A stretch of DNA of 26,012 bases from contig CADCTM010000735.1 in NCBI GenBank assembly GCA_902805485.1, positions 1 to 26,012 of the forward strand, in the 5' to 3' direction. Source of the stretch: an uncultured Coleofasciculus sp. (GTDB lineage: Bacteria > Cyanobacteriota > Cyanobacteriia > Cyanobacteriales > Coleofasciculaceae). The position numbers and the translations under genes were made by a program. Of the stretch, positions 8,130-14,970 are shown piece by piece. Each line of letters starts with the position of its first letter. Position 1 is the first letter of the stretch. The notes beneath the pieces were generated by a model. The model did no database searches and was not told the origin of the DNA. It was given only the letters and a program-made list of their open reading frames with translations.

Positions 8130-8807
8130 ATGGAACCCACAAGAACACCGAGAGTAAAAATTTGCTGTATTGGCAACGTTGCCGAAGCAAAACTCGCAAT
8201 TGAGTACGGCGCGTCAGCATTAGGTTTAGGCTCGGAAATACCAAGCGGACTTGGAATAATATCCGAAGGTTTGATTGCTCAAGTTGCCTCAATTGTACCG
8301 CCAGCAGTCTCGTCGTTTTTGCTAACCAGTAAACCAGATACCTTGGCAATTATCGCCCAGCAACGGCGTTTAGGAGTGAATACAATTCAAATATGCGATC
8401 AGCTTCAATCGGGGACTTACGACGATTTACGTCAAGCTTTGCCAGGAATTGCCCTGATTCAGGTTATTCACGTTACGGGTTCAGAATCAATTGAAGAGGC
8501 AGCTTCAGCAGCGCTTCACGTCCACGGACTACTATTAAATTCTGGCAATGAATCTTTAGAACTTAAAGAACTGGGCGGGACTGGAAAAATTCACAGTTGG
8601 GAAATCAGCAGACGCATCCGAGAGTTAGTTGATGTTCCCATATTCCTTGCTGGAGGACTTACCCCCGAAAACGTTAGCGCCGCAATTCAACACGTAGAAC
8701 CGTTTGGGGTGGATGTTTGTAGTGGAGTTCGTACTGAGGGAAAACTCGATGAAAGGAAACTCTCGAAATTCTTTAATCAAGTTTCCGCAAGTTTTGATAG
8801 TGCCTAA
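8130..8807 (+). CDS. TrpF-like (phosphoribosylanthranilate isomerase fold) protein with altered active site
   Basis: A 225-residue TIM-barrel protein clearly related to phosphoribosylanthranilate isomerase, the tryptophan-pathway enzyme. It keeps the general-base cysteine (C12 in VKICC, normally KICG), LAGGLTPENV (173-182) and GVDVCSGVRTEGKLDERK (193-210), the phosphate-binding side. However, the general-acid aspartate of the normal LLD(S/T) motif is Asn137 (HGLLLNSG), the arginine of the usual S-x-R-(Y/F)-I motif is missing (PSGLGI at 38-43), and GGTGKTFDW reads GGTGKIHSW. It may therefore be a paralogue with another role and not the working TrpF. No trp genes lie nearby. Confidence 0.8.
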   Translation: MEPTRTPRVKICCIGNVAEAKLAIEYGASALGLGSEIPSGLGIISEGLIAQVASIVPPAVSSFLLTSKPDTLAIIAQQRRLGVNTIQICDQLQSGTYDDLRQALPGIALIQVIHVTGSESIEEAASAALHVHGLLLNSGNESLELKELGGTGKIHSWEISRRIRELVDVPIFLAGGLTPENVSAAIQHVEPFGVDVCSGVRTEGKLDERKLSKFFNQVSASFDSA

Positions 8808-8850
8808 ATTCCTATTTTAATTAAAAATTAAACCGTTTTGATTGTTAAAC

Positions 8851-9054
8851 TCATTCACCAAAGCACCAGAAAAATGCAAGCAATGCGATCACCAGCGTCA
8901 AAGAGGAAAACGGTTTTAATGAATTTAATAGGTTTAACGGAATCAGAATAAGCACTTCTGAAAACAGCCAGCTAAGAATTAGCAGCAGCGTCATTAAAAT
9001 GATCAGTGGCACAACCCCTCCAAAATTGTAATGTGACAGTCTCCTGTCTGCCAC
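8851..9054 (-). CDS. Small two-helix membrane protein
   Basis: A 67-residue protein with two hydrophobic segments (about residues 14-31 and 50-65), a short polar N-terminus MADRRLSHYNFGG and a C-terminal CFGE. The composition is that of a real small membrane protein, not of shadow coding. The start is GTG at 9054. It is oriented tail-to-tail with the TrpF-like gene, 43 bases apart. No family name or function is recognised; similar short proteins occur in cyanobacteria to my knowledge. Confidence 0.6.
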   Translation of the reverse strand: MADRRLSHYNFGGVVPLIILMTLLLILSWLFSEVLILIPLNLLNSLKPFSSLTLVIALLAFFWCFGE

Positions 9055-9160
9055 ATTTGAGATGAATTAATCGCCTCACTTAGGCTAAGACAATAATAGA
9101 TAGTCTCATCTGTATTTCGTACCCAACTGAGGAGAGACATTAAGCTCCCAGTATTTTCGC

Positions 9161-9166
9161 GGAGGT
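9161..9166 (+). promoter_or_regulatory. Ribosome binding site deciding the start at 9174
   Basis: A full GGAGGT, 7 bases before ATG 9174 and only one base before the in-frame TTG at 9168. The spacing supports the ATG. Confidence 0.75.
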
Positions 9167-9173
9167 CTTGTCA

Positions 9174-9656
9174 ATGGGTTGGTTATATGGTATGAGGGTC
9201 ATTGCTTTGATTGCGGCAAGCGCTACACCCGTTTTCGCTCAGAGGGCAAATTTTGGTAACTTATCATTATCGCCCGGTTTTCCTCCAGGCTCGGCGCAAG
9301 TTGCTGGACAGACAGGAGGCAGTTACTCGTTGCCCTCAATTGCCAATAGCGATCGCAATAAACAGCCCTGTATTGGTTTTGGTTCCGAAAGACCCGACCA
9401 CATCATAGTCTTGGAAAGAGATTTCTCAAAGCTAGCTATACAGCTTAATAGTCGTGGAAAAGACACAACCTTAGTGATTCGAGGACCAAATAACTCGATT
9501 CTTTGTGGTGATGATGCTGGACTCAGTAAAGATGCTAGTGTCGAATCGACAAACTTGAAAGCAGGTCGATACGAAATTTGGGTGGGTTCCATTGAAGCTG
9601 GTCAACGTTGGAATTATATCCTCAGTGTGCGAGAGCCATCAGGAAAGCTAAGATAG
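9174..9656 (+). CDS. Secreted protein of unknown function
   Basis: A 160-residue protein with a signal peptide: MGWLYGMRVIALIAASATPVFA, cut predicted after A-F-A-type residues VFA before QRANF. The mature part has a glycine- and serine-rich stretch, then a beta-rich domain with two cysteines (CIGFG and ILCGDDAG) that may form a disulfide, and DTTLVIRGPNNS and GRYEIWVGS blocks like those of PPC-type pre-peptidase domains. I place the start at ATG 9174 because GGAGGT at 9161-9166 is 7 bases before it; the in-frame TTG at 9168 is too close to that site. It would be periplasmic or extracellular. Confidence 0.75.
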   Translation: MGWLYGMRVIALIAASATPVFAQRANFGNLSLSPGFPPGSAQVAGQTGGSYSLPSIANSDRNKQPCIGFGSERPDHIIVLERDFSKLAIQLNSRGKDTTLVIRGPNNSILCGDDAGLSKDASVESTNLKAGRYEIWVGSIEAGQRWNYILSVREPSGKLR

Positions 9657-9694
9657 TCTTTGAAATTGTTTACCACTAAAATGGGGTAACATTT

Positions 9695-10462
9695 GTGCTA
9701 TCTGCGCTTCTTGCTGACTTTCGCATCATCTTTGAGCGTGACCCGGCTGCCCGTAACTGGCTAGAGGTCTTGTTTTGCTACCCCGGGTTACAGGCGTTGA
9801 TGTTCCACCGCCTTTGTCACTGGTTACATATCCTCGGCATTCCTTTCATTCCTCGGTTGATTTCCCAGTTTTCCCGCTTTTTGACCGGTATTGAAATCCA
9901 CCCCGGTGCAACGATTGGTCAAGGCGTGTTCATTGACCACGGTATGGGTGTTGTCATCGGAGAAACCGCCATTATTGGAGACTATGCCCTCATTTACCAA
10001 GGTGTAACCCTCGGTGGTACAGGCAAAGAGTGCGGCAAGCGGCATCCTACTTTGGGAGAAAACGTCGTTGTTGGTGCGGGTGCGAAAGTTCTCGGCAACA
10101 TCCAACTCGGTAATAATGTCCGCATCGGGGCAGGTTCCGTGGTACTGCGAGATGTCCCTTCTGACTGTACCGTGGTGGGGATTCCCGGTCGAATTATCTA
10201 TCGCTCAGGGGTTCGCGTTGACCCCCTAGAACACGGCAGATTGCCTGACTCGGAAGCGGCAGTAATTCGCTCGTTGGTAGACCGGATTGAGTCGCTCGAA
10301 CAACAACTGCAAGATTTGACGACTAAAGAATCTTTGACCGTTTCTGCTGTTCATGCTGTGTCCTCGGAGTTAGATTCCTTAAAAATTCCTGTGACTGCTG
10401 CCCCAAGTTGCCGTGTCCGAGACCAAGTAATTCAGGAGTTTCTGGATGGTGCTGGGATTTAA
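9695..10462 (+). CDS. cysE: Serine O-acetyltransferase
   Basis: A 255-residue acetyltransferase that makes O-acetylserine from serine and acetyl-CoA, the first step of cysteine synthesis in the cytoplasm. The N-terminal helical part DFRIIFERDPAARNWLEVLFCYPG is typical of the short CysE type. It is followed by a left-handed beta-helix with hexapeptide repeats (IEIHPGATIGQGVFIDHGMG, VVIGETAIIGD) and the active-site region DHGMGVVIGET, and GKRHPTLGENVVVGAGAKVLG. The C-terminal 60 residues include a short coiled-coil-like stretch (IESLEQQLQDL). The start is GTG at 9695, after GGGG about 8 bases upstream. Confidence 0.93.
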   Translation: MLSALLADFRIIFERDPAARNWLEVLFCYPGLQALMFHRLCHWLHILGIPFIPRLISQFSRFLTGIEIHPGATIGQGVFIDHGMGVVIGETAIIGDYALIYQGVTLGGTGKECGKRHPTLGENVVVGAGAKVLGNIQLGNNVRIGAGSVVLRDVPSDCTVVGIPGRIIYRSGVRVDPLEHGRLPDSEAAVIRSLVDRIESLEQQLQDLTTKESLTVSAVHAVSSELDSLKIPVTAAPSCRVRDQVIQEFLDGAGI

Positions 10463-10545
10463 AGCATGGTGTAAGCACTGCCATAGCTCTAGTGAGGATA
10501 GCCCCAGATAAAAATCATTCTCAGATCTCAGTGGGAGTAATCCCT

Positions 10546-11124
10546 TTAAGGATTGACACCTTGCTGAATCCAGTCGTTAGAACTGTCTTGATAGTAGAGC
10601 GATCTGTTTTGGGGTTCGCCTCGTAACTCTAAGTGATCGACCTGTACAACTGTTAGCAGTAATAAACAAAAATTAGGTAATGGATGTTGGGGATCAGGTG
10701 GTGGGGGTGAAAAAGCCTCCTGATCATCAGTTCTCGCGTTGCCAGGGTGGGGCCAAGCAAATTGTAGACGTGCTGCATCAGAAAGGTCTTGCCACGTCGT
10801 TTGACGGGCGTCTTTAAGTCCGGCGTTGGGATGAGCGGCTCCAATTAAGTTAAGTTGACCCACTAAACGAAATTGTTCGCGAGTTTTCGGAAAGTACCAA
10901 CACGCTTCTCCCCAAGCTTGGTGTTGAATTTGGTTGGCTTTCTCACTCCGGGAGTCGGTAATAATTTTAAGTTGGTCTTTGTCGCCTAAAAAACCCCGAA
11001 AGACAACGGTGCGATTTGCCGGACGACCATCTGCACGAACGGTTGCTAGCTGGAAGTAGCGGGAATACGTCAGACTGCGGTTTTTGTGAATAGCACGAGC
11101 AAGAAGCGATCGCCAGGGAGCCAA
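10546..11124 (-). CDS. PNPOx-like flavin-binding protein (Alr4036-type)
   Basis: A 192-residue protein of the pyridoxamine 5'-phosphate oxidase-like split-barrel group, probably binding FMN. The N-terminal block SLTYSRYFQLATVRADGRPANRTVVFRGF and LKIITDSRSEKANQIQHQAWGEACWYFPKTREQFR are characteristic of the cyanobacterial/plant Alr4036 type. True PNPOx activity is not established for this subgroup. The start must be TTG at 11124, since an in-frame TAA lies just upstream and no ATG fits. AGGA stands 8 bases before it, which supports this rare start. It faces cysE tail-to-tail, 83 bases apart. Confidence 0.85.
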   Translation of the reverse strand: MAPWRSLLARAIHKNRSLTYSRYFQLATVRADGRPANRTVVFRGFLGDKDQLKIITDSRSEKANQIQHQAWGEACWYFPKTREQFRLVGQLNLIGAAHPNAGLKDARQTTWQDLSDAARLQFAWPHPGNARTDDQEAFSPPPPDPQHPLPNFCLLLLTVVQVDHLELRGEPQNRSLYYQDSSNDWIQQGVNP

Positions 11125-11186
11125 AGATAGTTTCCTTTATGAGGTTGTGCCCTACACATAGCGCAAATACCCCAATTTTTCAATAT

Positions 11187-11215
11187 TTGCCCCTAGATCT
11201 AACATCGCTTATAGT
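11187..11215 (+). promoter_or_regulatory. Candidate sigma-70 promoter of nrdJ
   Basis: TTGCCC (11187-11192) and TATAGT (11210-11215) are separated by 17 bases. The -10 matches consensus at five of six positions, the -35 at four. They lie 35 bases before the nrdJ start. No cobalamin riboswitch and no clear NrdR box were recognised in this short upstream region. Confidence 0.5.
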
Positions 11216-11250
11216 CAGGGTTTAGTTCAAACCGACAACAGACTTTTAAT

Positions 11251-12474
11251 ATGGTTCGAGAGCTTGAGCGAGAACGCCAGAAGCGCGATTTTCCAGAAAC
11301 TGCACCAGCGGCTAACCCAGTTTTCTTCAGAACTTACAGCCGCCTAACAGAAAACGGTCGCGAGACTTGGAAGGAGGTATGCGATCGCACTACCCAAGGA
11401 TTTACGAAGTTAGGTCAGCTAACGGCTGATGAAGCGACTCTTTTACACCGGATGATGAGTCAGCTTAAGAGTCTTCCCTCCGGACGCTGGATGTGGGTTG
11501 GTGGCACAGACTGGATTGAAAAGCCGGAGAATTTCTCAGGTGCGTATAATTGCACCAGCACCAATGTTGTAGACTGGCGTGCCTTCGGTCTGATGATGGA
11601 TCTTGCCATGATGGGCTGTGGTACTGGTGCAATCCTCGAACCCAAGTACATCAACCAACTCCCAATTATTCGCAACCAGATTACTGTTACTGTAGAGGGC
11701 GAAATTGGCTCTACTCCATTAACCAAACGTCACCAGCAGACAGAAGTCAAATTTGAAGAAAACCAAGTCTACATTCATGTCGGAGATTCGCGTCAAGGTT
11801 GGGTTAAATCGTATCAAACTTTGCTTGAATTATCCACAGATGAACGTTTCTATCGCGAAGTCAAAGTAATCATTAATCTCAGTGATGTTCGTGCTGCCGG
11901 CGAACGTTTAAAAGGTTTTGGAGGCGTTGCTAATCCTGTTAAGTTACCAGAACTCTATCAACGTTGTGCTTCGATTCTTAATAAGGCAAAGGGAAGACAA
12001 TTAAATTCAGTTGAATGCTGCATTTTAATTGATGAAGCCGCCGTTGTTGTTGTTGCCGGAAATGTGCGCCGTTCAGCCGGAATGCGCCAAGGTGTGAGCG
12101 ATGATGAGTTATTTAGCAATGCTAAAAATAACCTGTGGCAGCAGGATGAAAATGGCAACTGGCGCATCGATCCAGAGCGAGATGCACTACGTATGGCGAA
12201 TCACACCCGCGTCTTTCACCATAAGCCTCAATTAGAAGAATGTATTGAAGCGGTTAGAAAACAGTATTATTCTGGCGAAGGTGCAATTCAATGGGCAGGT
12301 GAGGCTGTGGCGAGGGCAAATATTGATTTGCTAGTAACCCAAGAGCTGAAAACTGACTTTTTAAATGCTTACGAACAGGGAACCGCTGCCTTGTGGTTGA
12401 AAGAACATTACCCAGCTCTTGATTCTTTGGAGGTAGAACATCGATTAGCTCGTGTTGGACTTAATCCGTGTGGT
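11251..12474 (+). CDS. nrdJ: Class II (B12-dependent) ribonucleoside-triphosphate reductase, exon 1
   Basis: First 408 codons of the adenosylcobalamin-dependent reductase that makes deoxyribonucleotides in the cytoplasm. Visible marks are GRWMWVGG (79-85), the redox cysteine C101 in SGAYNCTSTN, LAMMGCGTG, a block with AGNVRRSAGMRQG, and the radical motif NPCG with C407, the expected thiyl-radical cysteine. The exon ends after the GGT codon of G408; reading on into the intron gives one Arg and then TAA. Joined to exon 2 it gives a 761-residue protein, close to the about 740 residues of the Lactobacillus enzyme. No strong Shine-Dalgarno sequence precedes ATG 11251. Confidence 0.93.
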
Positions 12475-12754
12475 AGGTAATTTTGCCTCACGTTAAAAAC
12501 CCTACAAAATCGGTAGAGGCTGAGATGTTAATACCGAGGTAAGTAGAAGAACTAAAAAGCTTTTACCACCGTACAGCGTAGAGAGTGAAACTAGATTAAT
12601 CTCAATCTAGAATAAAAATCTCCAAGAGTGTGGGGGTATGTATAAATAATATCAGTCTATTTTTAGAGATTTATACATACAAAATGTACGCGGAGCTTAC
12701 ACAAAAAAAAGTGTAAGAACTAAAGGATAAAAAGCCTTTAGGATAACAAAACTG
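12475..12754 (+). ncRNA. Group I self-splicing intron in nrdJ (280 nt)
   Basis: This segment separates two halves of nrdJ that join in frame. P1: exon end CGTGTGGT (12467-12474) pairs with GCCTCACG (12485-12492), placing the classical U-G wobble at the 5' splice site. P10: AATTTT (12479-12484), directly before the guide sequence, pairs with exon 2 start GAAATT (12755-12760). The last base is G12754, as expected. Further stems: GGTAA/TTACC (12538-12567), CTAGATT/AATCTAG (12591-12610, P8-like), a 12-bp stem (12636-12647 with 12669-12680), CTTACAC/GTGTAAG (12696-12717) and CTAAAGG/CCTTTAG (12720-12741). GAGA 12581-12584 with TCTC 12619-12622 may be P7. P3, P4 and P6 were not fully resolved. No homing endonuclease gene fits inside. 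Confidence 0.88.
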
Positions 12755-13816
12755 GAAATTATTGGTTCTAACTTCCACTGCAATCTCGCGGAGGTACACC
12801 TCAATCAAATTGACCCACATAATTACAAAGAACAAGAAGAAGCTTTTACAGCAGGAGCTATATCTGTAGCCGCACTTCTTAATCATAAATTTGTTGAAGA
12901 ACGCTATTCGCAGTCCCGAGAATTAGACCCCATTGTTGGTGTTTCTTTCACGGGTTTGTTTGATTTCTTTGTACACGCTTTTGGTGTAGAGTGGTTGCGT
13001 TGGTGGGCAGAAGGACGCCCGGAAACAGCGGCAGGACTTGAGTTTAAGCGACAGGAGCAGGAGTATCTAACTCGCTGGCGAGAAATCGTAGAACGCGTGA
13101 TTTGGAGTTACTGTGATCGGCGTAACCTCAAGCGCCCGAATCGTTGTACCACAGTTCAACCTTCCGGGACAAAATCCTTATTAACAGGAGCATCCCCCGG
13201 CTGGCATCCTCCAAAAGCACAGCGTTTTATCCGCCGGATTACTTTCAGAAAAAATGACCCGGTTGCGATGGCTTGTATTGAATACGGTTACAGTATTATT
13301 CCCTCACAATCGGATAAAGATGAGTTGGGAAATCTTCTTGATGATCCCCATGATTCGCGTTGCACTGAATGGCTTGTAGAAATTCCCGTTGCTGTTTCTT
13401 GGGCGGATTTACCCGGTGCTGATGAAATCGAAATTGGCAAATTTAATGCACTTGCCCAAATGGACTTTTATATGCAAGTCCAAAAATTTTATGTGCGACA
13501 TAATACAAGTGCCACAATTGAGCTGCGGGAACATGAGGTAGACTTGTTAGGAACTCGAATTTATGAAGCAATTCGAGACAATGAAGGCTATATTTCAGCG
13601 GCTTTATTAGCTCGCTTTGACGACCATCAAACCTTTCCCCGTCTGCCGTTTGAACCAATTGATCGTCATCAATATGAACAGTTAATGCAACAAGTGGAGG
13701 AGCGGCGGCAAACGAATGATTTTCATAGCGCTTTGAGTCGTTACGATTCAGGTGAATTGATGGAAGCAGGGCCGGCTGGTTGTGACTCAGATAAGTGTTT
13801 GTACACAGCACAGTAG
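12755..13816 (+). CDS. nrdJ: Class II ribonucleoside-triphosphate reductase, exon 2
   Basis: Codons 409-761 of the spliced gene plus the stop. The exon begins with E409 and completes NPCG-E-IIGSNFHCNLAEV, supplying the second redox cysteine C417. Then come VSFTGLFDFF, KRPNRCTTVQPSGTKSLLTGASPGWHPP, FIRRITF and a C-terminal C751-x4-C756 pair (GCDSDKC), the shuttle dithiol known from the Lactobacillus reductase. The frame is open from 12755 without an upstream start of its own; the ATG at 12956 is internal. All catalytic cysteines of the class are therefore present once the intron is removed, which argues against a pseudogene. Confidence 0.92.
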   Translation, partial: EIIGSNFHCNLAEVHLNQIDPHNYKEQEEAFTAGAISVAALLNHKFVEERYSQSRELDPIVGVSFTGLFDFFVHAFGVEWLRWWAEGRPETAAGLEFKRQEQEYLTRWREIVERVIWSYCDRRNLKRPNRCTTVQPSGTKSLLTGASPGWHPPKAQRFIRRITFRKNDPVAMACIEYGYSIIPSQSDKDELGNLLDDPHDSRCTEWLVEIPVAVSWADLPGADEIEIGKFNALAQMDFYMQVQKFYVRHNTSATIELREHEVDLLGTRIYEAIRDNEGYISAALLARFDDHQTFPRLPFEPIDRHQYEQLMQQVEERRQTNDFHSALSRYDSGELMEAGPAGCDSDKCLYTAQ

Positions 13817-13826
13817 ACTAGAGCGC

Positions 13827-13852
13827 CAGGGGGAAGCGATCGCTTCCCCCTG
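13827..13852. repeat. 26-bp perfect palindrome centred on a HIP1 site
   Basis: Each 13-base half (CAGGGGGAAGCGA and its complement) meets at the centre of GCGATCGC. It begins 11 bases after the nrdJ stop and could form a very stable hairpin. The following bases (ATCCAGGA) are not T-rich, so it is not a standard intrinsic terminator, though it may protect the 3' end of the mRNA. Confidence 0.7.
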
Positions 13853-14064
13853 ATCCAGGAGTCAAATTTAAGCGCCAAAACGTCTAATTTGCATACACAG
13901 TTTTCTCTCGAAAAGAGAATAAGCGAATTTACTCTTGAGGCTCTACTGTTCACCCAGCATCCAGCACTCACTATCTGCCCAGAGTATCTATACGTCTAAA
14001 GTACGACTTGTTAAGAGACACGCTAGGATCTACAAAGAATCAGTCATACAGCCATCGCTACAAT

Positions 14065-14070
14065 AAGGAG
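14065..14070 (+). promoter_or_regulatory. Strong ribosome binding site
   Basis: AAGGAG, 8 bases before ATG 14079. It is the best Shine-Dalgarno match in this part of the window and supports translation of the short gene that follows. Confidence 0.7.
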
Positions 14071-14078
14071 ATTCAAAG

Positions 14079-14297
14079 ATGTTCCTTGATGAACTCACAC
14101 CAATTTTTAAAGAACTGATGCAGCAACCTGGGGCTTTCTTCGGCGGCTTCTTCTCTGGGATGTTTCGCCTTAACCTTGCCGATGATCCCGTAAAAAGTTG
14201 GTTGGATGAGCAAGCGGGTTCTACCTCATATACAACCACGACTTCTAGCAGTGCAAATGGCAGAACTACCGGACCTCAATCAATTTCCATTGATTAA
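14079..14297 (+). CDS. Small conserved cyanobacterial protein
   Basis: A 72-residue protein with an amphipathic N-terminal part MFLDELTPIFKELMQQPGAFFGGFFSGMFRLNLADDPVKSWL and a disordered Ser/Thr-rich tail. The strong ribosome binding site and the clear terminator after it support a real gene. The phenylalanine- and glycine-rich middle (about 20-30) may touch a membrane. Similar short proteins occur in cyanobacteria to my knowledge, without a known function. Confidence 0.72.
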   Translation: MFLDELTPIFKELMQQPGAFFGGFFSGMFRLNLADDPVKSWLDEQAGSTSYTTTTSSSANGRTTGPQSISID

Positions 14298-14319
14298 TAC
14301 GGCTAACTGACCAAGACTT

Positions 14320-14362
14320 AAAGATCAGGGTCTGCTGAATGATAGTAGACCCTGATCTTTTT
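14320..14362 (+). terminator. Intrinsic terminator after the 72-residue protein gene
   Basis: A perfect 14-bp stem, AAAGATCAGGGTCT (14320-14333) with AGACCCTGATCTTT (14347-14360), with a 13-nt loop, ending in a five-T run (14358-14362). It lies 22 bases after the stop codon. Confidence 0.9.
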
Positions 14363-14395
14363 ATGTACTATCACAAATGTAAAGAAGGTAACATC

Positions 14396-14424
14396 TTATT
14401 GATAAATGAGTAAGATATTATAAT
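14396..14424 (+). promoter_or_regulatory. Candidate promoter of the RNA-binding protein gene
   Basis: A perfect TATAAT at 14419-14424 with a poor -35 (TTATTG, 14396-14401) at 17-base spacing. Position and -10 are the only support. Confidence 0.4.
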
Positions 14425-14605
14425 TAATCTAGAAGTTCAGTTCTACATTTGAACAAGTTTTTGGTTCTACAACCGCCATTCTAGTTGTTTATCCGAAAAA
14501 ACTTCTAACGGGTCAATCAGGTAAGACGTTGAGAAACTTGCCGCGTCTGAGATTCTGGTTTGAGCCTAACCAACTATAGTTCCGCGTTCAGCGTTATCGA
14601 TCCAC

Positions 14606-14899
14606 ATGACCATTTACGTTGGAAACCTGTCTTACGAAGCCACCGAAGACGACTTAAGCTCAGTATTTGCCGAATATGGCACTGTTAAGCGAGTCGTATT
14701 GCCCACAGACCGCGAAACCGGTCGGATGCGCGGCTTTGCCTTTGTTGAAATGACAGAAGATGCCCAAGAAGACGCTGCCATCACCGAATTAGATGGTGCC
14801 GAATGGATGGGGCGTCAGTTGAGAGTGAATAAGGCAAGACCGCGAGAAGATACCCCCAGTAACCGTAGCGGCGGGGCAAAGCGCAATAGTCGGTACTAA
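14606..14899 (+). CDS. RNA-binding protein with a single RRM domain (cyanobacterial Rbp family)
   Basis: A 97-residue RRM protein. RNP2 is IYVGNL (residues 3-8) and RNP1 is RGFAFVEM (about 42-49), with the expected aromatic residues Tyr4, Phe44 and Phe46 for RNA stacking. The domain ends near LRVNKARPRE (about 72-81). The tail is short and basic (NRSGGAKRNSRY), not a long glycine-rich tail, so it is closer to the short Rbp subtype. Such proteins bind mRNA in the cytoplasm and several are induced by cold. It is convergent with pfkA. Confidence 0.92.
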   Translation: MTIYVGNLSYEATEDDLSSVFAEYGTVKRVVLPTDRETGRMRGFAFVEMTEDAQEDAAITELDGAEWMGRQLRVNKARPREDTPSNRSGGAKRNSRY

Positions 14900-14919
14900 G
14901 GCATTGCTTGTTTTTGTGT

Positions 14920-14962
14920 AACAAGAGAGACGAGTCGTGGTTTTCACTCCTCGTCACTTGTT
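14920..14962. other. Long imperfect hairpin between rbp and pfkA
   Basis: AACAAG (14920-14925) pairs with CTTGTT (14957-14962), GACGAG (14929-14934) with CTCGTC (14950-14955), and GTG with CAC at the tip. It lies between two convergent genes and could act on either transcript, but no T-run follows on either strand. A role as a two-way 3' end is inferred. Confidence 0.4.
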
Positions 14963-14970
14963 GAACTTGT

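Larger units (their letters stand above)
14298..14605. other. Spacer: terminator, then promoter and long leader of the RNA-binding protein gene
   Basis: After the terminator no gene is visible. A TATAAT at 14419-14424 suggests transcription starting near 14431, which would give a leader of about 170 nt before ATG 14606. Long 5' leaders are known for cold-responsive cyanobacterial rbp genes, so this one may be regulatory; that is inference. No Shine-Dalgarno sequence stands before the ATG. Confidence 0.45.

Noticed and set aside
11125..11250. Cobalamin riboswitch or NrdR box before nrdJ
   Set aside because: The 126-base spacer is too short for a full cobalamin riboswitch and no B12 box was recognised. 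No convincing NrdR palindrome was seen.
12475..12754. Intein or group II intron in nrdJ
   Set aside because: The segment has many stops and no splicing-domain motifs, so it is not an intein. It lacks a GUGYG start and a recognisable domain V, so group II is unlikely.
12475..12955. Frameshifted or broken nrdJ pseudogene, with separate genes at 11251-12480 and 12956-13816
   Set aside because: Both halves are fully conserved, join in frame at 12474/12755, and all catalytic cysteines are present. P1 and P10 pairings explain the gap as an intron.
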